This document shows positions 10,701 to 25,060 of a stretch of 64,000 nucleotides of DNA, one piece after another (position 1 is the stretch's first letter; every line of letters begins with the position of its first letter). The translations under genes were made by a program, and so were the position numbers. The DNA comes from Scleropages formosus. Lineage: Eukaryota; Chordata; Actinopteri; Osteoglossiformes; Osteoglossidae. The DNA is taken from positions 28,779,338 through 28,843,337 of the forward strand of contig NC_041809.1 in NCBI RefSeq assembly GCF_900964775.1, in the 5' to 3' direction. The notes beneath the pieces are model-generated. The model had not been told where the DNA came from, made no database searches, and saw nothing but the letters and a program-made list of their open reading frames with translations.

Positions 10701-13168
10701 ATCTAAAAATGGCTCTGCCTGTACACGTTTTCAATATATTATTGATATGTGTGCATCATCTTATAAATATAGAATAATTCAAGCCAATCCAATAGAAACC
10801 AAAATAAACTTGTCCATTATGGGTAATGACAATAAACTGCACACATTCTTTTGGTACAAATTCACTGCTATCTCATACAAGTATTATTTTGTCAATAGCA
10901 AAATGTGTTGGGAAAACAATCATGCTGTTTAAAGATGTCAGAGGATCGTCTGTGGTGAAAACTGCAGCTGAACTCATATAATACTGTGACCATCTGTGGG
11001 ATGGAGGTGGCCTCATGGGCAGGACAGAGGCTCAGTAGAGTAGGTTTTTTCCAAAACAAAGCAAGCCTTTACCAAAGACACAGTCTAAAACTGGGGACAT
11101 GGCCTCTGAAAGAAGAACGGAAATGTAAGGGGCAGACACAAATGTTCATAACTTCAGGCAAAATCCCACAATACCTAAGGTCAGGAAACACGTCTGTTCC
11201 TTGCCAGTTTTCTCCATTCTCCCTGCACCCAGACCCCACACCAAGTGCCATAAATATTTTCCTTCATCATCCCTCTAGGAACATGCGAGTCGCTCTCATT
11301 TCCCAGAAGGATTTAGCATGGGTCATTCCCACCCTATACTGTGGTTTCATAAGTAAGCAACCACACCTGTTCAGAATAGGTGTCCAGATCTCTCATCATA
11401 CTGAACACAAATATTTGATTTATGGGATTGCCTCTGGGGTTGCCATTCAATCCCTGTGTAGCACTGCTCACACCAGATTAGATTTGATCTTAGAGCATCG
11501 AGTGCATATTATTTGCAAGAATTACTTGTACCAACTCAAATTACTCCAAGCGTAATTGTCTTTGTAATTAGACAGTTTAGCAATAAAGTCACACTTCAGT
11601 TGGTTTGATTTACTTTTGGAGAAATAAACATCCACAGTGTGTGATTATTCTGAGAGCGCAGAGGAAGGAAGTAAGTTTGAATAGAGGGAGCTACAGCTCC
11701 TGTGTTTGCTGTTGTTTGTTGCCATCTCCATGGAGACAGCTTTGCCCAGTGATATCATGGTTTGTGCAGCAATTTGCTCATATGCAGAGCACTGCCTCCT
11801 GCAAACAAGTTCTGTCCTACCCTCCTTCACTTAGCATAGAAGCATCTGCCTTTTCGCAGTAGAATGAGGTGAATAACAAGGTGACATTTGCTAAATTTAC
11901 ATGGAATCATGTAAAACTGTCAAATTGCTCTCTGTAGTTCACAACATGATGTGGTGGAAAGCTCGGACCAAGCAAATTTCACATTGCACTCTTCCAAGTT
12001 CACTTTAAAGAACCACATTTTACCACCGGTGACCTTTTTTTTTTCCCCGGTGTTTAAATCTTTTTAAACTCCTACTTGAGAATACATAGCAAGTACAAAC
12101 ACTTGTGCTTGAAAAAGGGAAGTTCATAAGGTTATTGTGTTGAAATTCTTGCTACTGTGCTTGAAATGTTCTGAACTTTTAACGCCTCTGTTAAACATTA
12201 AAATATGATAAAGAGTTGCCAGTTTTATTTTTTCAACATTCTCAGTCTGGGTTTCTTGTTCCACAATTGTTGGCTGTATTTCAGGAAAAAGGTAAAATCC
12301 CTTTTTCTGGATCATTTTCTTCTTTATGAACACAGATCTTGCTAAAAGGAACTTGTAAACAGTATTACCAGATCCAGTCAAGTGTTCTCTCATTCCCTTT
12401 TTCTCCTTTTTACAGGCACTTTATCAGATAAGCATTTTAACTGTTAATGTTTACATGAAGCCTGAAGAAAATTCCCACCTCATTTTTTGAAGATCTCAAG
12501 GCTATGTGGAGAATAAGAATGGAGACAAGAGGAAAGTAGATGTGCATGTAATGCATGCTTTTGTGAATTCATTGCATAGGATCCCTGACATTTCAGACTA
12601 CAAATTTCTGTGTTATAACTTTTTCACAAGTAAATAAAGGGGAAAGAATTCCTATGCTTCCAGTAGGAATGTGAAGAACTTCATAAATCTAGTGAAGGCT
12701 GGAATTTTTTTTTTTTTTTATTAAATATGGGAGAACTTTAAATGCAAGTAGTTTTGACTTCAAGCTGAATTGCTCATGAATTTATTGAAGATAGACAAAG
12801 GACACCAGTCCATTAGACAAAGGACTATCTTGTTTCTTGCAATGGTATAAGCAGCCCTCATTATGCAATTAGTGACTTGAATTGAATTTTAAACTCAGAC
12901 GCATTTGTGGTTTCTGTGACACCTGGATTTTTTTCCCCAAAATACATTTAAGACAATGGCAACTTTTGAGTTGTATGTCATAGCAATTGTGTTTCATGCA
13001 TAATACAGAACTGTGTATTAGACATGCTTTCTTGCCTGCATAGTGCAGAATGCAGTGTTTCACAATGAGTGTTATGTTTTTCCTGAGCACATATTTTCAC
13101 CATTTGAGAGAAAGTATTGCCTTGGACTAGCAAAAGCAAGAAAAACCAAAGACTGCTGTTAATAAACC

Positions 13169-13174
13169 TTTATT
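13169..13174 (-). promoter_or_regulatory. Polyadenylation signal, probable tagln
   Basis: AATAAA on the minus strand about 475 bases after the tagln stop codon. It is the first canonical signal in a suitable position and would give a 3' UTR of about 0.5 kb. Confidence 0.55.
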
Positions 13175-13645
13175 TTAGAAAAAAAAGTTAGTGGTAGGTA
13201 ATGCATAAAAATTGTCTATCAAGATTCAGGTCAGGAATAATATAGTCTTCAGAAATAGCATGAAGAATTATTTTCCAGGTTTTGTTTATATTACTGTAGC
13301 AATGCTATACAATTCTTTAAACCCTAAAAGAACCACAAGGTACATAAACATAACAGTTCAAATTATTTTCATTTGACTATTTTAGCATATTACATTTTGA
13401 TCTATTAAAAGAGGGAAGAGAAAAATACACAAATGGTACATGCTTTCTTTTCTGAACCTGAAAATAACTTCTAGCAAACAGGAAAACTTTCATTGCCTGG
13501 ACTAAACTATCACTATTGTGACTGTGTAAAGTACAATCTTTACTTGAAGGAGTTAAAATGTATACCTGCATAGTACTGGCTTACAGACAAGTTGCAAGAA
13601 TATAATTATTTGGAGCTGGCCGGCTCTTCCCTGCCCGATGAGTGT

Positions 13646-15477
<1,832 letters not shown>

Positions 15478-18070
15478 TCAATACTTGGGCTACAGGAAAG
15501 CTAAACTGAACAAATTCAAAGACAGTGGAAAGGGGGAGAGAATTTCATTGAAGTAACAGCACAGCACCATCTTCTCTTATGGTATGCACAAAGACCCTAT
15601 TTTTACATTGTGTTTCGAAGTCTTTTAAAAACAATTAGAGGTATTCCAATATTTCCAAGGTATAGTTTAGAGAAAAAAATATGGACTGGTTTATGATCAC
15701 ATGAGATATGCTGCTTTGTGATAACTTGGCAAGTGTTTATGGTTTTGAACTCTTGCCTTGCACGCAGGACATGTAGTACCAGTCCAAACATTTGCCTTCT
15801 TGAGCTGGAACCTAGTCCCCCCCCCCCCCTTTTTTCTTAACTCAAAAGGTCAGGTAAGTTTCAGCAGGAAGCCACCCTACCTTTCTTTCAGGTTTTTCAC
15901 CAATTTATTCATGCACTAGTTTACAAGTTTTTTTTTTTTCCCCCCCCAAGCAAGTGTACTTTTAATCATTTTAGATGGGACTTTCACATGCTAAACATCA
16001 TCCAGTTTTGCAGTATATGGTTGGCTGATGACTGACCATGTTCAAGAACTTAGTATCTTGACATATGTGCCAATTGCCAGTAAGCAGTTCCATCAATTAT
16101 ACATTCCTGCTCACAGCACAGCTTGAAGATATAGCTTTCATATTATGATTAATTTAATTGAAATGCAGACAACATGTAAGCTGCCTGGATTTCTTTCTGT
16201 AAAGATCAAATAATTATTTAAACCATTAATGAGTTTACCAAAGGTGTACTTATGTGATCAATAAACATGGTATTATGCATTGCACACTAATTTTTTTTTT
16301 TTATAATTAAAGCAAAACAAATGTGACCAAACAGGATTTATGCAATTCTGGTAACATGCATCTAGTATGTACACAAGTGGTTATTTCTCATGGATTGAAC
16401 ATCCTGGAATAACCAGCACTTGCAAGAGTTTTACAAGGACATTGTGGAACAGCCCAAATTCTAATGCAGTGAGAACACTGTATATTGACTGATGAATTTG
16501 TGAATAGGGTGGAGGCAGTTTATGTGTATTCATGGTGATGGTATTGAATTGTTCCAGTTGTATAGCTTTGGTTCTCATTTTTCAAGACATGAAACAGTTT
16601 GCCTTGTAAGAATATTGCAGTACTGATCTGAATATTGTCATTTTGGTTTTGCTTTAACTGTGTAACTTGGAACACACACACCATCTATCTAGACTCATAT
16701 AGGAACCAACATACATTGAAATGCCCAACTCCATTACAAGAATCTTTAGAATGAGAAATTTCCACAGCAATATTATCAAAACCCCCTCTAGAAATACACC
16801 TCTTGCATTATGACTGAGTAGTAAGGACACAAAATGTGAACACTTTAACCCTTGGGTAACAAAGTGGATTAACCAATGTGAACCAGAGCTGGTCATATCA
16901 TTGGTTTTGTAACTTTAAAGACATACAGAACACAAACACAAATCAGAAACTACAACAGTGACTGCAAACACTTTTTCCTCCCCAAGCATTGATTACTTGT
17001 TACAGCTAGATATACACTGAGCTCAAAGCAACTTAGGCACCTTGCTCACCTTGACATGGTACCTGCCAGAACCACATAGAATGGAGACAAAGTATACCTG
17101 GTAGATTAGTCTTTAAGTTTAAGTCTTTGGTCAGTTTTGAGCATTTACAAGAAATAACAACAGAAGGCTCAAGGATCACTGTTATGCTAGATCATGTTTG
17201 AACAATATGTTTCACATAAACCACAGTACTATATGTGTGTGTGCCAAGTGTTAAAGCCATGTTTGCAGTTGATGTTCTTTTCTTAGTGACACATGTGACA
17301 AATGACAGATTGTAAGCAACCCTTCTTAGGAAGAAGTGTAATAGAGCACTTCCTAAAAATCCCATGTGACAACAAGCATGTCTAGTCCCACAAAGGACTT
17401 AGCAGGAGGTGGAAATGGCTAGACTTTAGTTTTTTCAACTGACAGTCTATTCTCAAAAATCACATACATACCCATGCAGCAATCCTCTCAAACACCTAAG
17501 AGAAAAGAGCCCCTCAGTCCAAACACAAAAATTTAAAATAAAAAAAAAGATAATCACATGTGGTTTAATCCCAAACTGACCTATATAACAGAACTATCAA
17601 GTCCCTCTTTCAAGCAGTGTCCAGTCTTGAGTGTTATTTAAGACTTAATGGCTACACTTGGTGCTTGTTTCTTCTTAATGAGCTTTTCCCCAGGTGTTCC
17701 CTAGCCTGTTTTCTGCCACACTATTTAGAGAATGAATTTAAATAATTAGTACTAATTTCTAATTACTTAAAATATTACTAAGACTGTCAGATTGCATTAG
17801 GGACCAACACACTAAACAGTTGAGCAAATGAAGAGTTCTCTTTATTTATTTTCAATGTCAACTATAGAGTCCTGAAATTTTGAGTGAAATATTTTTTAAG
17901 ATTTTTGTGATTTTTTTTACACTGCTTGCATGGTGTTCACAGTACATCCAGAGCCACCAACAGACAGATGTAAAATTTCAAGTGATTATTAGTATTTACT
18001 GATTTCCAGGTTTGATTTGTGGCTATGCTTCAGTATTTTATGAGATTGGATGTGATTATCCTTAGCCTGA

Positions 18071-18275
18071 AACACACACACACCTTTTCAGAACCGATAG
18101 TCCCATACGGGATTGCAGGGAACCAGAGCCTACCCAGTAACACAGGGCACAAGGCTGGAGGGGACACACCCAGGACAGGACACCAGTCTGCCGCAAGGCA
18201 CCCCAAGCGGGACTCGAACCCCAGACCCACTGGAGAGCAGAACCCGGTCTAACCCACTGAGCTACCATTCCCCCT
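18071..18275 (-). repeat. SINE family A
   Basis: The reverse copy begins with its CA-rich tail, then AGAACCGATAGTCCCATACG. It ends with the tRNA-like head (GGACTCGAACCCCAGACCC contains the reversed B box). Confidence 0.88.
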
Positions 18276-18299
18276 CAATCTTGAAATATTCCTCTATTA

Positions 18300-18475
18300 T
18301 TAGATGCACTTCACCCTTTGGACCCAAAGGTTGCAGGTTTGAGCCTCATCTCAGGCTATAGTACCCTTGAGCAAGGTACTTACCCTAAATTGCTCCAGTA
18401 GAATTACTCAGCTGTTTAAATGGGTAAATAATTGTAAGTTGCTTTGGAGAAAAGTGTCACCTAAATGAATAAACG
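18300..18475 (+). repeat. SINE family B
   Basis: Partial head (AAAGGTTGCAGGTTTGAGCC) followed by the complete body CCTTGAGCAAGGTACTTACC and the tail CACCTAAATGAATAAACG. It lies only 25 bases from a family A copy. Confidence 0.8.
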
Positions 18476-18585
18476 AGAGTGATTGGCCTCCTGTGAGGAT
18501 GGGCAGAAAGTTGCACATCTACTCTCATCTTTGTATGGAGGAGAATGTTCCTGAACTAATTTTGTTAAAAGTGTTTCTATAAAAG

Positions 18586-18800
18586 GTCCGGGGGTGCGGT
18601 GGCGCAGTGGGTTGGACCACGGTCCTGCTGTCCGGTGGGTCTGGGGTTCGAGTCTCGCTTGGGGTGCCTTGCGACGGCCTGGCGTCCTGTCCTGGGTGTA
18701 TCCCCTCCCCCTCCGGCCTTACGCCCTGTGTTGCCGGGTAGGCTCCGGTTCCCCGTGACCCCGTATGGGACGAGCGGTTCTGAAAATGTGTGTGTGTGTG
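18586..18800 (+). repeat. SINE family A with perfect target-site duplication
   Basis: Full copy from the tRNA-like head (GGTGGCGCAGTGGGTTGGAC, B box GGTTCGAGTC) to the AGCGGTTCTGAAAATG end and a (TG)n tail. TTTCTATAAAAG flanks it on both sides (18574-18585 and 18801-18812), marking a clean retroposition event. Confidence 0.92.
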
Positions 18801-19612
18801 TTTCTATAAAAGCTTTACACATCCTTTTCTGTATCGTTGTTTAGTTTTTATAATTGTTTTATGTCTTCATAATTTTTGCATAGACTGGCCACTGAATAGG
18901 AACACACTGCTGACCTAAAGACTGGTCTCTGCATCAGTCCATGAACTATAGTTAATGCAAACCACATCATTAAGTCTTCTGCGTAACGGACCTGGAACAA
19001 ATATCTCTGTATCTGACTCTGTTGCTGTTCAACAGTTTACTGTTGCAACATCGGCCGCAACCATTCCAAGCGTAGCTTTCACGGATGGTGGTCATTTTTA
19101 GTCTTCCTTGTGGGACTATATTGTAAGTGTATAACATACAGATTTGTGTTTGCAGAAATGGTTCACTGGACCCTTTGTTTTCCCATCATGCAATAAGTAA
19201 AAATGGTTTGTGAATAAGACTCAGCATGGTATATACCATATAATGTGTTGATCATAAATTACAGCACTAATAAGCCATCTTAGTCTAACATACTGTTGAT
19301 AAATTGTGAGCGACCGCCTACTGATTAAGTTGTAAAATAACTCACAGATTGTACACAAATAAGTGCCAAATTAGCAGCGATAAGGAGAAACTGAACTTAG
19401 GTCTTTTTCCTGCTCAGCGTGCAATAAAAACACATTTATTTTTAACGTCAAACCTAAAGTCTCTATCGCAGTTCTCTTAATTTCCTGTAAAACTGACTTA
19501 GTTTGCCTTCCTTTCCACAATTACAAACTGCAGCAGCTTGTTTCCAGTAAGAGAGGCAAAAACAACGTGATCCACATATCAGTCTAAATGTTAAAAGATT
19601 TTTGGGACTTAC

Positions 19613-19645
19613 TTTTCCGAATGTGCTGGAAGATATTCCGCTTTA
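19613..19645 (-). other. Probable non-coding first exon of tagln
   Basis: The exon ends at 19613 before a strong donor (AAAA then GTAAGT). A TATATA element on the same strand (19671-19677) would place the start near 19640-19648. The 5' boundary is inferred from that spacing only. Confidence 0.5.
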
Positions 19646-19670
19646 TGTGGCCGTTTGGATCTCCTCTGCG

Positions 19671-19914
19671 TATATATCTGCTGCCTGTTCTTGGTGTGTC
19701 CTGCTCAGTTAGAATCCGCTGTGAAGAAGGAACAAATAGGCCTGAATGACTTCAGCATACTTACATTATCGTGAAGGGAAAGGGGGGAGGATTATGACGT
19801 TAAAAGGGCATGTCCTTTTTTTGTCATATCCTCTCAATTTCCTGTCCCTGCCTCTTCCTACTTTCTGCCTCATATTTGTTCAAAAGAAAAAAAAAAAAAA
19901 AACTCCTTATTTGG
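19671..19914 (-). promoter_or_regulatory. tagln promoter: TATA box, consensus CArG box and CArG-like site
   Basis: A TATATA element lies at 19671-19677. A perfect CArG box, CCAAATAAGG on the minus strand, lies at 19905-19914, about 260 bases upstream of the inferred start. A second CArG-like site (CAAAAAAAGG, one mismatch) lies at about 19813-19822. SRF bound at two CArG boxes with similar spacing controls mammalian TAGLN, so the arrangement supports both the gene identity and this promoter position. Confidence 0.6.
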
Positions 19915-20099
19915 AAAAGGAAAGGAGGGTAGGACTGTGGCCAAAGGGCTTGGTTGGGTCAACTTTGGCACTTCTCCAAACACCCTGTGGAACTGCCCTA
20001 CCAGAAAAAAAATGTTTAACCAGAGAAGGAGAGGGTGAAGGAGGCAGAAGGAAGTTGACAGACGAAGGAGCGCAATGGTTCTCAGCACAAGTCCTGTGC

Positions 20100-20605
20100 A
20101 TCCAAGTTCAAGGTTTATTGTCATAAGTACAAGTGCCACGAAATTCTTGTTTGAGTGCTTCTCCACAGACTATGAACGAAAAACAATAGATAGTACTGCA
20201 CAAAAACAAAACAATAAATAATGCCAATAGCAATAAATAGCAATATACAGCCAGAGTACTTAAAACTGAGAATACTTAAAGTGACAGTGTAAGTAATGTG
20301 CCGATGCGCTTGGAGGGAAAAGTCCAACTCTAGTTACGAAAGGTGGCACATTGTTCAGTGTTGTATACTCTTACGGCAGTGGGGTAAAAGCTGTTCCTGT
20401 ACCTAGCGGTGTGGGCTCGAATAGATCTGATCCACTTTGCAGACGGCAGAGAAGAGTGCCCATGCGGGGTGACTATGATGGGGTGAGGACGGACTCCACA
20501 GCACACCTGTAGAAAGTGGTGAGGACTGTAGTGGACATCCTGGCTTTCTTCAGATGCTTGAGGAAGTGGAGACGTTGATGAGCCTTTTTACTGACTGTGT
20601 GTGCC
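20100..20605 (-). mobile_element. Truncated LINE: reverse-transcriptase C-terminus and 3' end
   Basis: On the minus strand the translation near 20600-20480 reads KKAHQRLHFLKHLKKA, then TTVLTTFYRCAVES. This is typical of the C-terminal end of fish non-LTR reverse transcriptases. A stop follows within the next few residues. The element ends near 20100 with GACAATAAACCTTGAACTTG, a familiar LINE 3' terminus. It is 5'-truncated and not functional. Confidence 0.75.
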
Positions 20606-20769
20606 TCTTAAGTCAAATAATTCTGATGAAGTAGAAATGTTTGACCAGTCGGGAAACCATTTAAACATCCTCTTAAAATTTTATGGGAGATCAGCCCTTT
20701 AGGAAAGTTTTTGATTTACAAGAAAGGAAACCTAAATTATCCAATTTGTGCCCTTTACCCAAAAGTACT

Positions 20770-21045
20770 GCACACTCTGGATGGGATGCCAGTCCATTGC
20801 ATGGCAATCATACACACACACGTAGCCTACATTCTTAAATACGGGCGCTGCAGGGAATTTAGAGCTATCAGTTCTACTGAAAAGTGTCTTTAGACTGTGG
20901 ATGGAAACCAAAGCACCCAGAGAGAGGGTGAGAACATGCAAACAACAAGGATCAAATCAAATTTGAACCTATTTCTGAACCCAGAGTCCAGGAACCATGA
21001 GGCACCAAGAGTACCTGCTGTGCTACCGTGCCACCCTGTAAATAA
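20770..21045 (-). repeat. SINE family C, diverged
   Basis: Contains GGATGCCAGTCCATTGCATG, CTTTAGACTGTGGATGGAAA and, near the right end, GTGCTACCGTGCCACCCTG (the reversed tRNA-like head). Substantially diverged. Confidence 0.7.
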
Positions 21046-21303
21046 ACATTCCAGGATTAATTTTTGAGACTGAAGAATAGTTGCCACACCTGTCTTACAG
21101 TAATACCTTTAATGCATCATTTAAGTTAATGTTATAAGACTAAAGCATGTTATACCTGTTTACAGACAACTTGAAGAAAGACAGTTTTCACATTTTCACA
21201 TCTTGCAATGTACAGTAGGTAATTTTATGTCAAATTGATGTCATGCAATTATAAGTTAAAAAAAAAAAAGTCTTTATATCCCACAAAAATGCTTTCAACC
21301 TTA

Positions 21304-21503
21304 ACACACACACACTTTCAGAACCGCTTGTCCCATACAGGGTCACGGAGCCTACCCGGCAACACAGGGCGTAAGGGGAGGGGACACACCCAGGATGGGA
21401 CGCCAGACCGCCGCAAGGTACCCCAAGCGGGACTCGAACCCCAGACCCACCGGAGAGCAGGGCCTGGTCCAACCCACTGCGCCACTGCACCACTGTGCCC
21501 CCC
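21304..21503 (-). repeat. SINE family A with target-site duplication
   Basis: Reverse copy with a short CA tail at the left and the head ending in CACTGTGCCCCCC. TCAACCTTAAC occurs at both flanks (21295-21305 and 21504-21514). Confidence 0.9.
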
Positions 21504-21514
21504 TCAACCTTAAC

Positions 21515-23707
21515 CTCTAAAATAAATATTCAACAGCTAGAACATGCACACTATAGCCTTTTGGTACCAGTGCCACAAAATATTTTTCTTTTTCAGTGAA
21601 GTCAAGTGCTTGTAGTTTTCTCCCTTACCTTGCATTTTATGAAAGCAATCCCTATACTGAGGTTAATTATTTTATTCCTGTTTAAGTAAATTTTAGAAAT
21701 TGCAACCCTTTGACTCTAATTTGCATGCATTTAAAAAACATAATTACAAGAACTGATTCTGGGAAACTATAACCTAACAGCCAATCATATTTGGCAGAAA
21801 ATAGCTTTCATTATGGTAATATATGAACTTGAATTCCAGTTCTTTCAACCACTGCCTCTTAAACACTCAGATCTTTGACTGAAATTAAGGTCTAAGTTTT
21901 GACCAATCAGTTTTTGCACAAAGTTTGCCTTTATGGGTGCATTAAACAAGGTAAGTGTATAAAGAGGTTTAAAAAATGCCCATTGCTTTGATTGAAGCCT
22001 TAGGAAAGGAACCAAATACAATTTGAATTTCTTGCAACAGCTATGTTTTTCTAGTATGGACATTATTTCATTTACACATTGACGCAGAACTGAAGGGTAA
22101 TAGAACTAACAAGGTGTTGGATCACTATGCCTCAGTCACTCGGCCCATCCTTCTTGGAGCAGTGTCATTCAAGGCCTGAACTCTCTGTAGCAAGGTGGTG
22201 GAAAATTCTTCAAGAAATAAATGTGAGTTTCTTTGAAATGTTTTACAGCTACCCATGAATGTTTGGTAAGGGCTTAGATTTTATGATTGTGCTCGAAAGA
22301 TGTTAGACTTCATTCTGGTTCTCATGAAACCAGCCTTGAATGCATTTCACACTGTGTATGAGGGTATTATTATAGACCATGGAAAATCTTGGAAGAAAGA
22401 GGGCAGGGTGCACACAGGGGGAACCTAAATTGGCCTCATTTTCCTTGGCTGATATGTGATCCTGCAAAGCCATCTTTAGATGTAATAAGTGGACCGAGAT
22501 GGATGGCCACCAGAAATCATAATGTTTCACAAATATTTTGCAACACAGTTTGGGCAAAAGGAATCCTTTGTCCTTCTCTAAAGATAAAGTCTTCTAGCTC
22601 TAGGAAAAAATAAAATGTCTCACTCGACTAATAGTTTTCCCATTGCGTGGTTACCCAAGTTTTATAGTCATAATTCCGGGTTATAAATTTTATTTATTGC
22701 TTTTAGACACAAGAAGTTTCCAAACAAGTCAACCATAAATATTAGCTTTGTAAAATTCACAACAAACATTTTTGCTGACACCGCTTCACAGGGGGCTTAT
22801 TCATTTCTATGATATTTTTTCATTGTTTTTAAGGACAGCTTTTCCTCTGTTGTCCATTTCCAATACAGTAATTGACCTTTTCAAGGTTTTTCAATCATAA
22901 ATCAGATGATAAGCTTGACTTGGGATCCATAACATCAGACATCGAAAATTTTGTGAAGCTTGTACTGTTGTGTTCCCGTTTAGCATGTATATTATCACAG
23001 TATTTTTCTGCCAGTTCATTCATTCATTCATTCATTCATTCATTCATTCTCCGTGGCATGCCGTGAAATGTCCTTGGAATAAGTATTTATTTTGTGTAAT
23101 TCTCCATTGCTGTGCAGAAATATGACCGTGGATATTCCATTGCTTGATTTTATTTTTATATTGTTATAATGCACTACTAATAGCTAATATTCTCTCAGTT
23201 AAAAGTTGCAGTTTAACAAAAAATATACATCTTTGCAACAGAATGTTCAACTCAGTTAAAGGCAGCTCAGTGAATTGTTTAAAATGTTTGATATGCTGTT
23301 TCTTCTGTATAGAATTCATTTTAATGAAAAACAAAATATTCTACAAATTCACCCTTATAAAATGACTACATTTTAAAACAAGAGTACTGTATTTTGTACA
23401 TTTTCTGATGATGCATCATTGAGATGTTAACACTGACACTTCGAGAGTTTAAGTAACTTAATATTTAGATCTCTTTTTTCCTAATGTCTCTAGTATGTAT
23501 GTGTTTTTTCAGGCTGAAATTAATGTCTGGTTAAATCCTACTGGCAGAGGCTTGAAATATTGTAATAAAATATTGTATAATGACATTTATATACAGCTTT
23601 TACCTCAGTAACGTATATAATTTTTTTAATGATTTTTTTTTAAATAGCGAAGTTAGTGTCCAGAAAGGTAGGAGTGTGAGACTGCTTCTTCACTTCATTG
23701 CTGTTTT
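21515..23707. other. Intergenic, no supported gene
   Basis: AT-rich sequence between the repeat cluster and the TPPP-like gene. Apart from a (CATT)n microsatellite I see no exon, repeat or regulatory pattern I can support. The left end of the TPPP-like 3' UTR probably reaches into it. Confidence 0.5.
23016..23048. repeat. (CATT)n microsatellite
   Basis: About eight CATT units in tandem. Confidence 0.95.
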
Positions 23708-25060
23708 TTACTCCTTTTCCTTCATTTTCTTGTCATAGGTGCCCTGTTCCTTGTAGGCAGCCACGTATCCGCTGTTGTCGTGTATGTCTTCCCTGCCAGC
23801 CTTGCCTTTACCCTTTCCAGTCTCATCAAAGCGCTCCTTGTGTGACCCTGTGAACTTGCTCGTGTCTGTTAGTCTGTCCACAGCTCCTGTCTTGGCCACT
23901 TTCTGAATGGAAAAGGGACAGAAAGACATGCAGAAGGATGAGATGATGGAATCACCTTTTCGTCGTTGACATGTTTATTTACTCTGTTTTGAGGAACCTT
24001 AATTCCATAGTTGACACTCACAGTGATTCCCATGTTGGCAGGTTCTTTGCCTGCAATCAAAGCATAAATGAGCTGCAGGGCCTCATCCTGGGCTTTGCCT
24101 TTAAAGCGCTTAGGTGCCAGCTCAATCAGGGCCTGGTTGAACTGCTCAAAGGTGATCACCCTTGCGGTCTTTGCCCTGAACAAACAGTTTTATTTTATGC
24201 AGTTAAAAAAACCTAAGACATGACATCCCTAAATTTCATGCACATACTAGTACAAACTCATTAAGATTAAATGGGAATCAAACTTCCCAAAGTTATCCAA
24301 CAGGATTCCTTATATAACCAGTCATTACTGTGAGTCATGTCTGTTTTTATATAAGAATTAAAAATACATTGAAAATAAACTAAATATTGATAATATACAC
24401 ACCCACACACATACGTACATGGAGGACGTTTCTGACTGGCCATTTGGACCGGGTGTAACAATTAATTTCTCCATTCTAAGAAACTGCTATAAGTAGCTGG
24501 TCAACAATGTTTTGAGCGTTGACCATTAATGCAAGGGGTCAACCAGCTTGGTGTTCAGATTCCACAGGGAGCATTGATTTTCATATCAGATGAGGTTAAA
24601 TTATTCAGTCCTCATTAGAAGGATTTTGACTGAATGGCTTAGGGGACTTCAGCTACATTACCTAAATAAAAGCTGCACACATTTAATATAAAATGCAATA
24701 AATATATATTTCATACACATATAGATGGGGTGAACAACAATCATATAAGAATCCAAACACCATATAAAAATTTACTCTTGAATTGACTTTTTGTGGCATA
24801 TGCAAAAAACAGTTACAGTGCTGATTCATATTAAGATCACTACATATTTATGAACCACCAAGTCCTCACTTGACTTTGCTAAAAACGATATCCACATCTG
24901 TGCTGGTGACATTCTTGCTATCAATGATGCGACAGTCCTTGCATAACTTTACAAAGTTCTTCCCATTCATTTCCTTCCCAGTGGCCTTAGTGTCTCCATG
25001 CACCGCAAATTTCTGGAAGGACTTCTCAACTTCCTCGAGGGTTACAGATGACTCTGCCAT
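23708..25060 (-). CDS. Tubulin polymerization-promoting protein family (TPPP2/TPPP3-like)
   Basis: Members of this family bind tubulin and stabilise or bundle microtubules. Coding exons: 25060-24870, 24175-24022 and 23902-23708, phase-consistent, 179 residues. The p25-alpha domain fills the protein: KLCKDC and [12 protein letters not shown] in exon 1, [10 protein letters not shown] and [11 protein letters not shown] in exon 2, and [20 protein letters not shown] plus GTYDKKM in exon 3. It lacks the long disordered N-terminus of TPPP1, which leaves the short paralogues. Some stretches look closer to TPPP2 and others to TPPP3, so I give no symbol. Exon 1 has a good acceptor one base before the ATG, so a 5' UTR exon lies upstream. 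A possible donor is at 30582, but this is speculative. Confidence 0.92.

Larger units (their letters stand above)
8758..13154. other. Intergenic gap between rnf214 and tagln, no supported gene
   Basis: In mammals pcsk7 occupies this interval, but I see no subtilisin-like or P-domain coding exon on either strand. Up to 9.5 kb the sequence is mostly AT-rich. SINE pieces lie at 10176-10700. A 189-codon plus-strand open frame (10986-11555) has no recognisable domain. The stretch at 11600-11860 is not obviously repetitive. Confidence 0.6.
15490..19612 (-). other. tagln intron 1
   Basis: A 4.1 kb intron between a non-coding first exon (donor GTAAGT at 19612-19607) and the coding exon starting at 15489. 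It holds poly-T and poly-C runs near 15820-15950, two family A SINEs and one family B SINE at 18.0-18.8 kb. Otherwise it is unremarkable AT-rich sequence with no supported exon. Confidence 0.7.

Noticed and set aside
23016-23048. Short regular repeat, considered as a CRISPR array
   Set aside because: It is a simple four-base microsatellite without spacers, and the genome is a vertebrate one.
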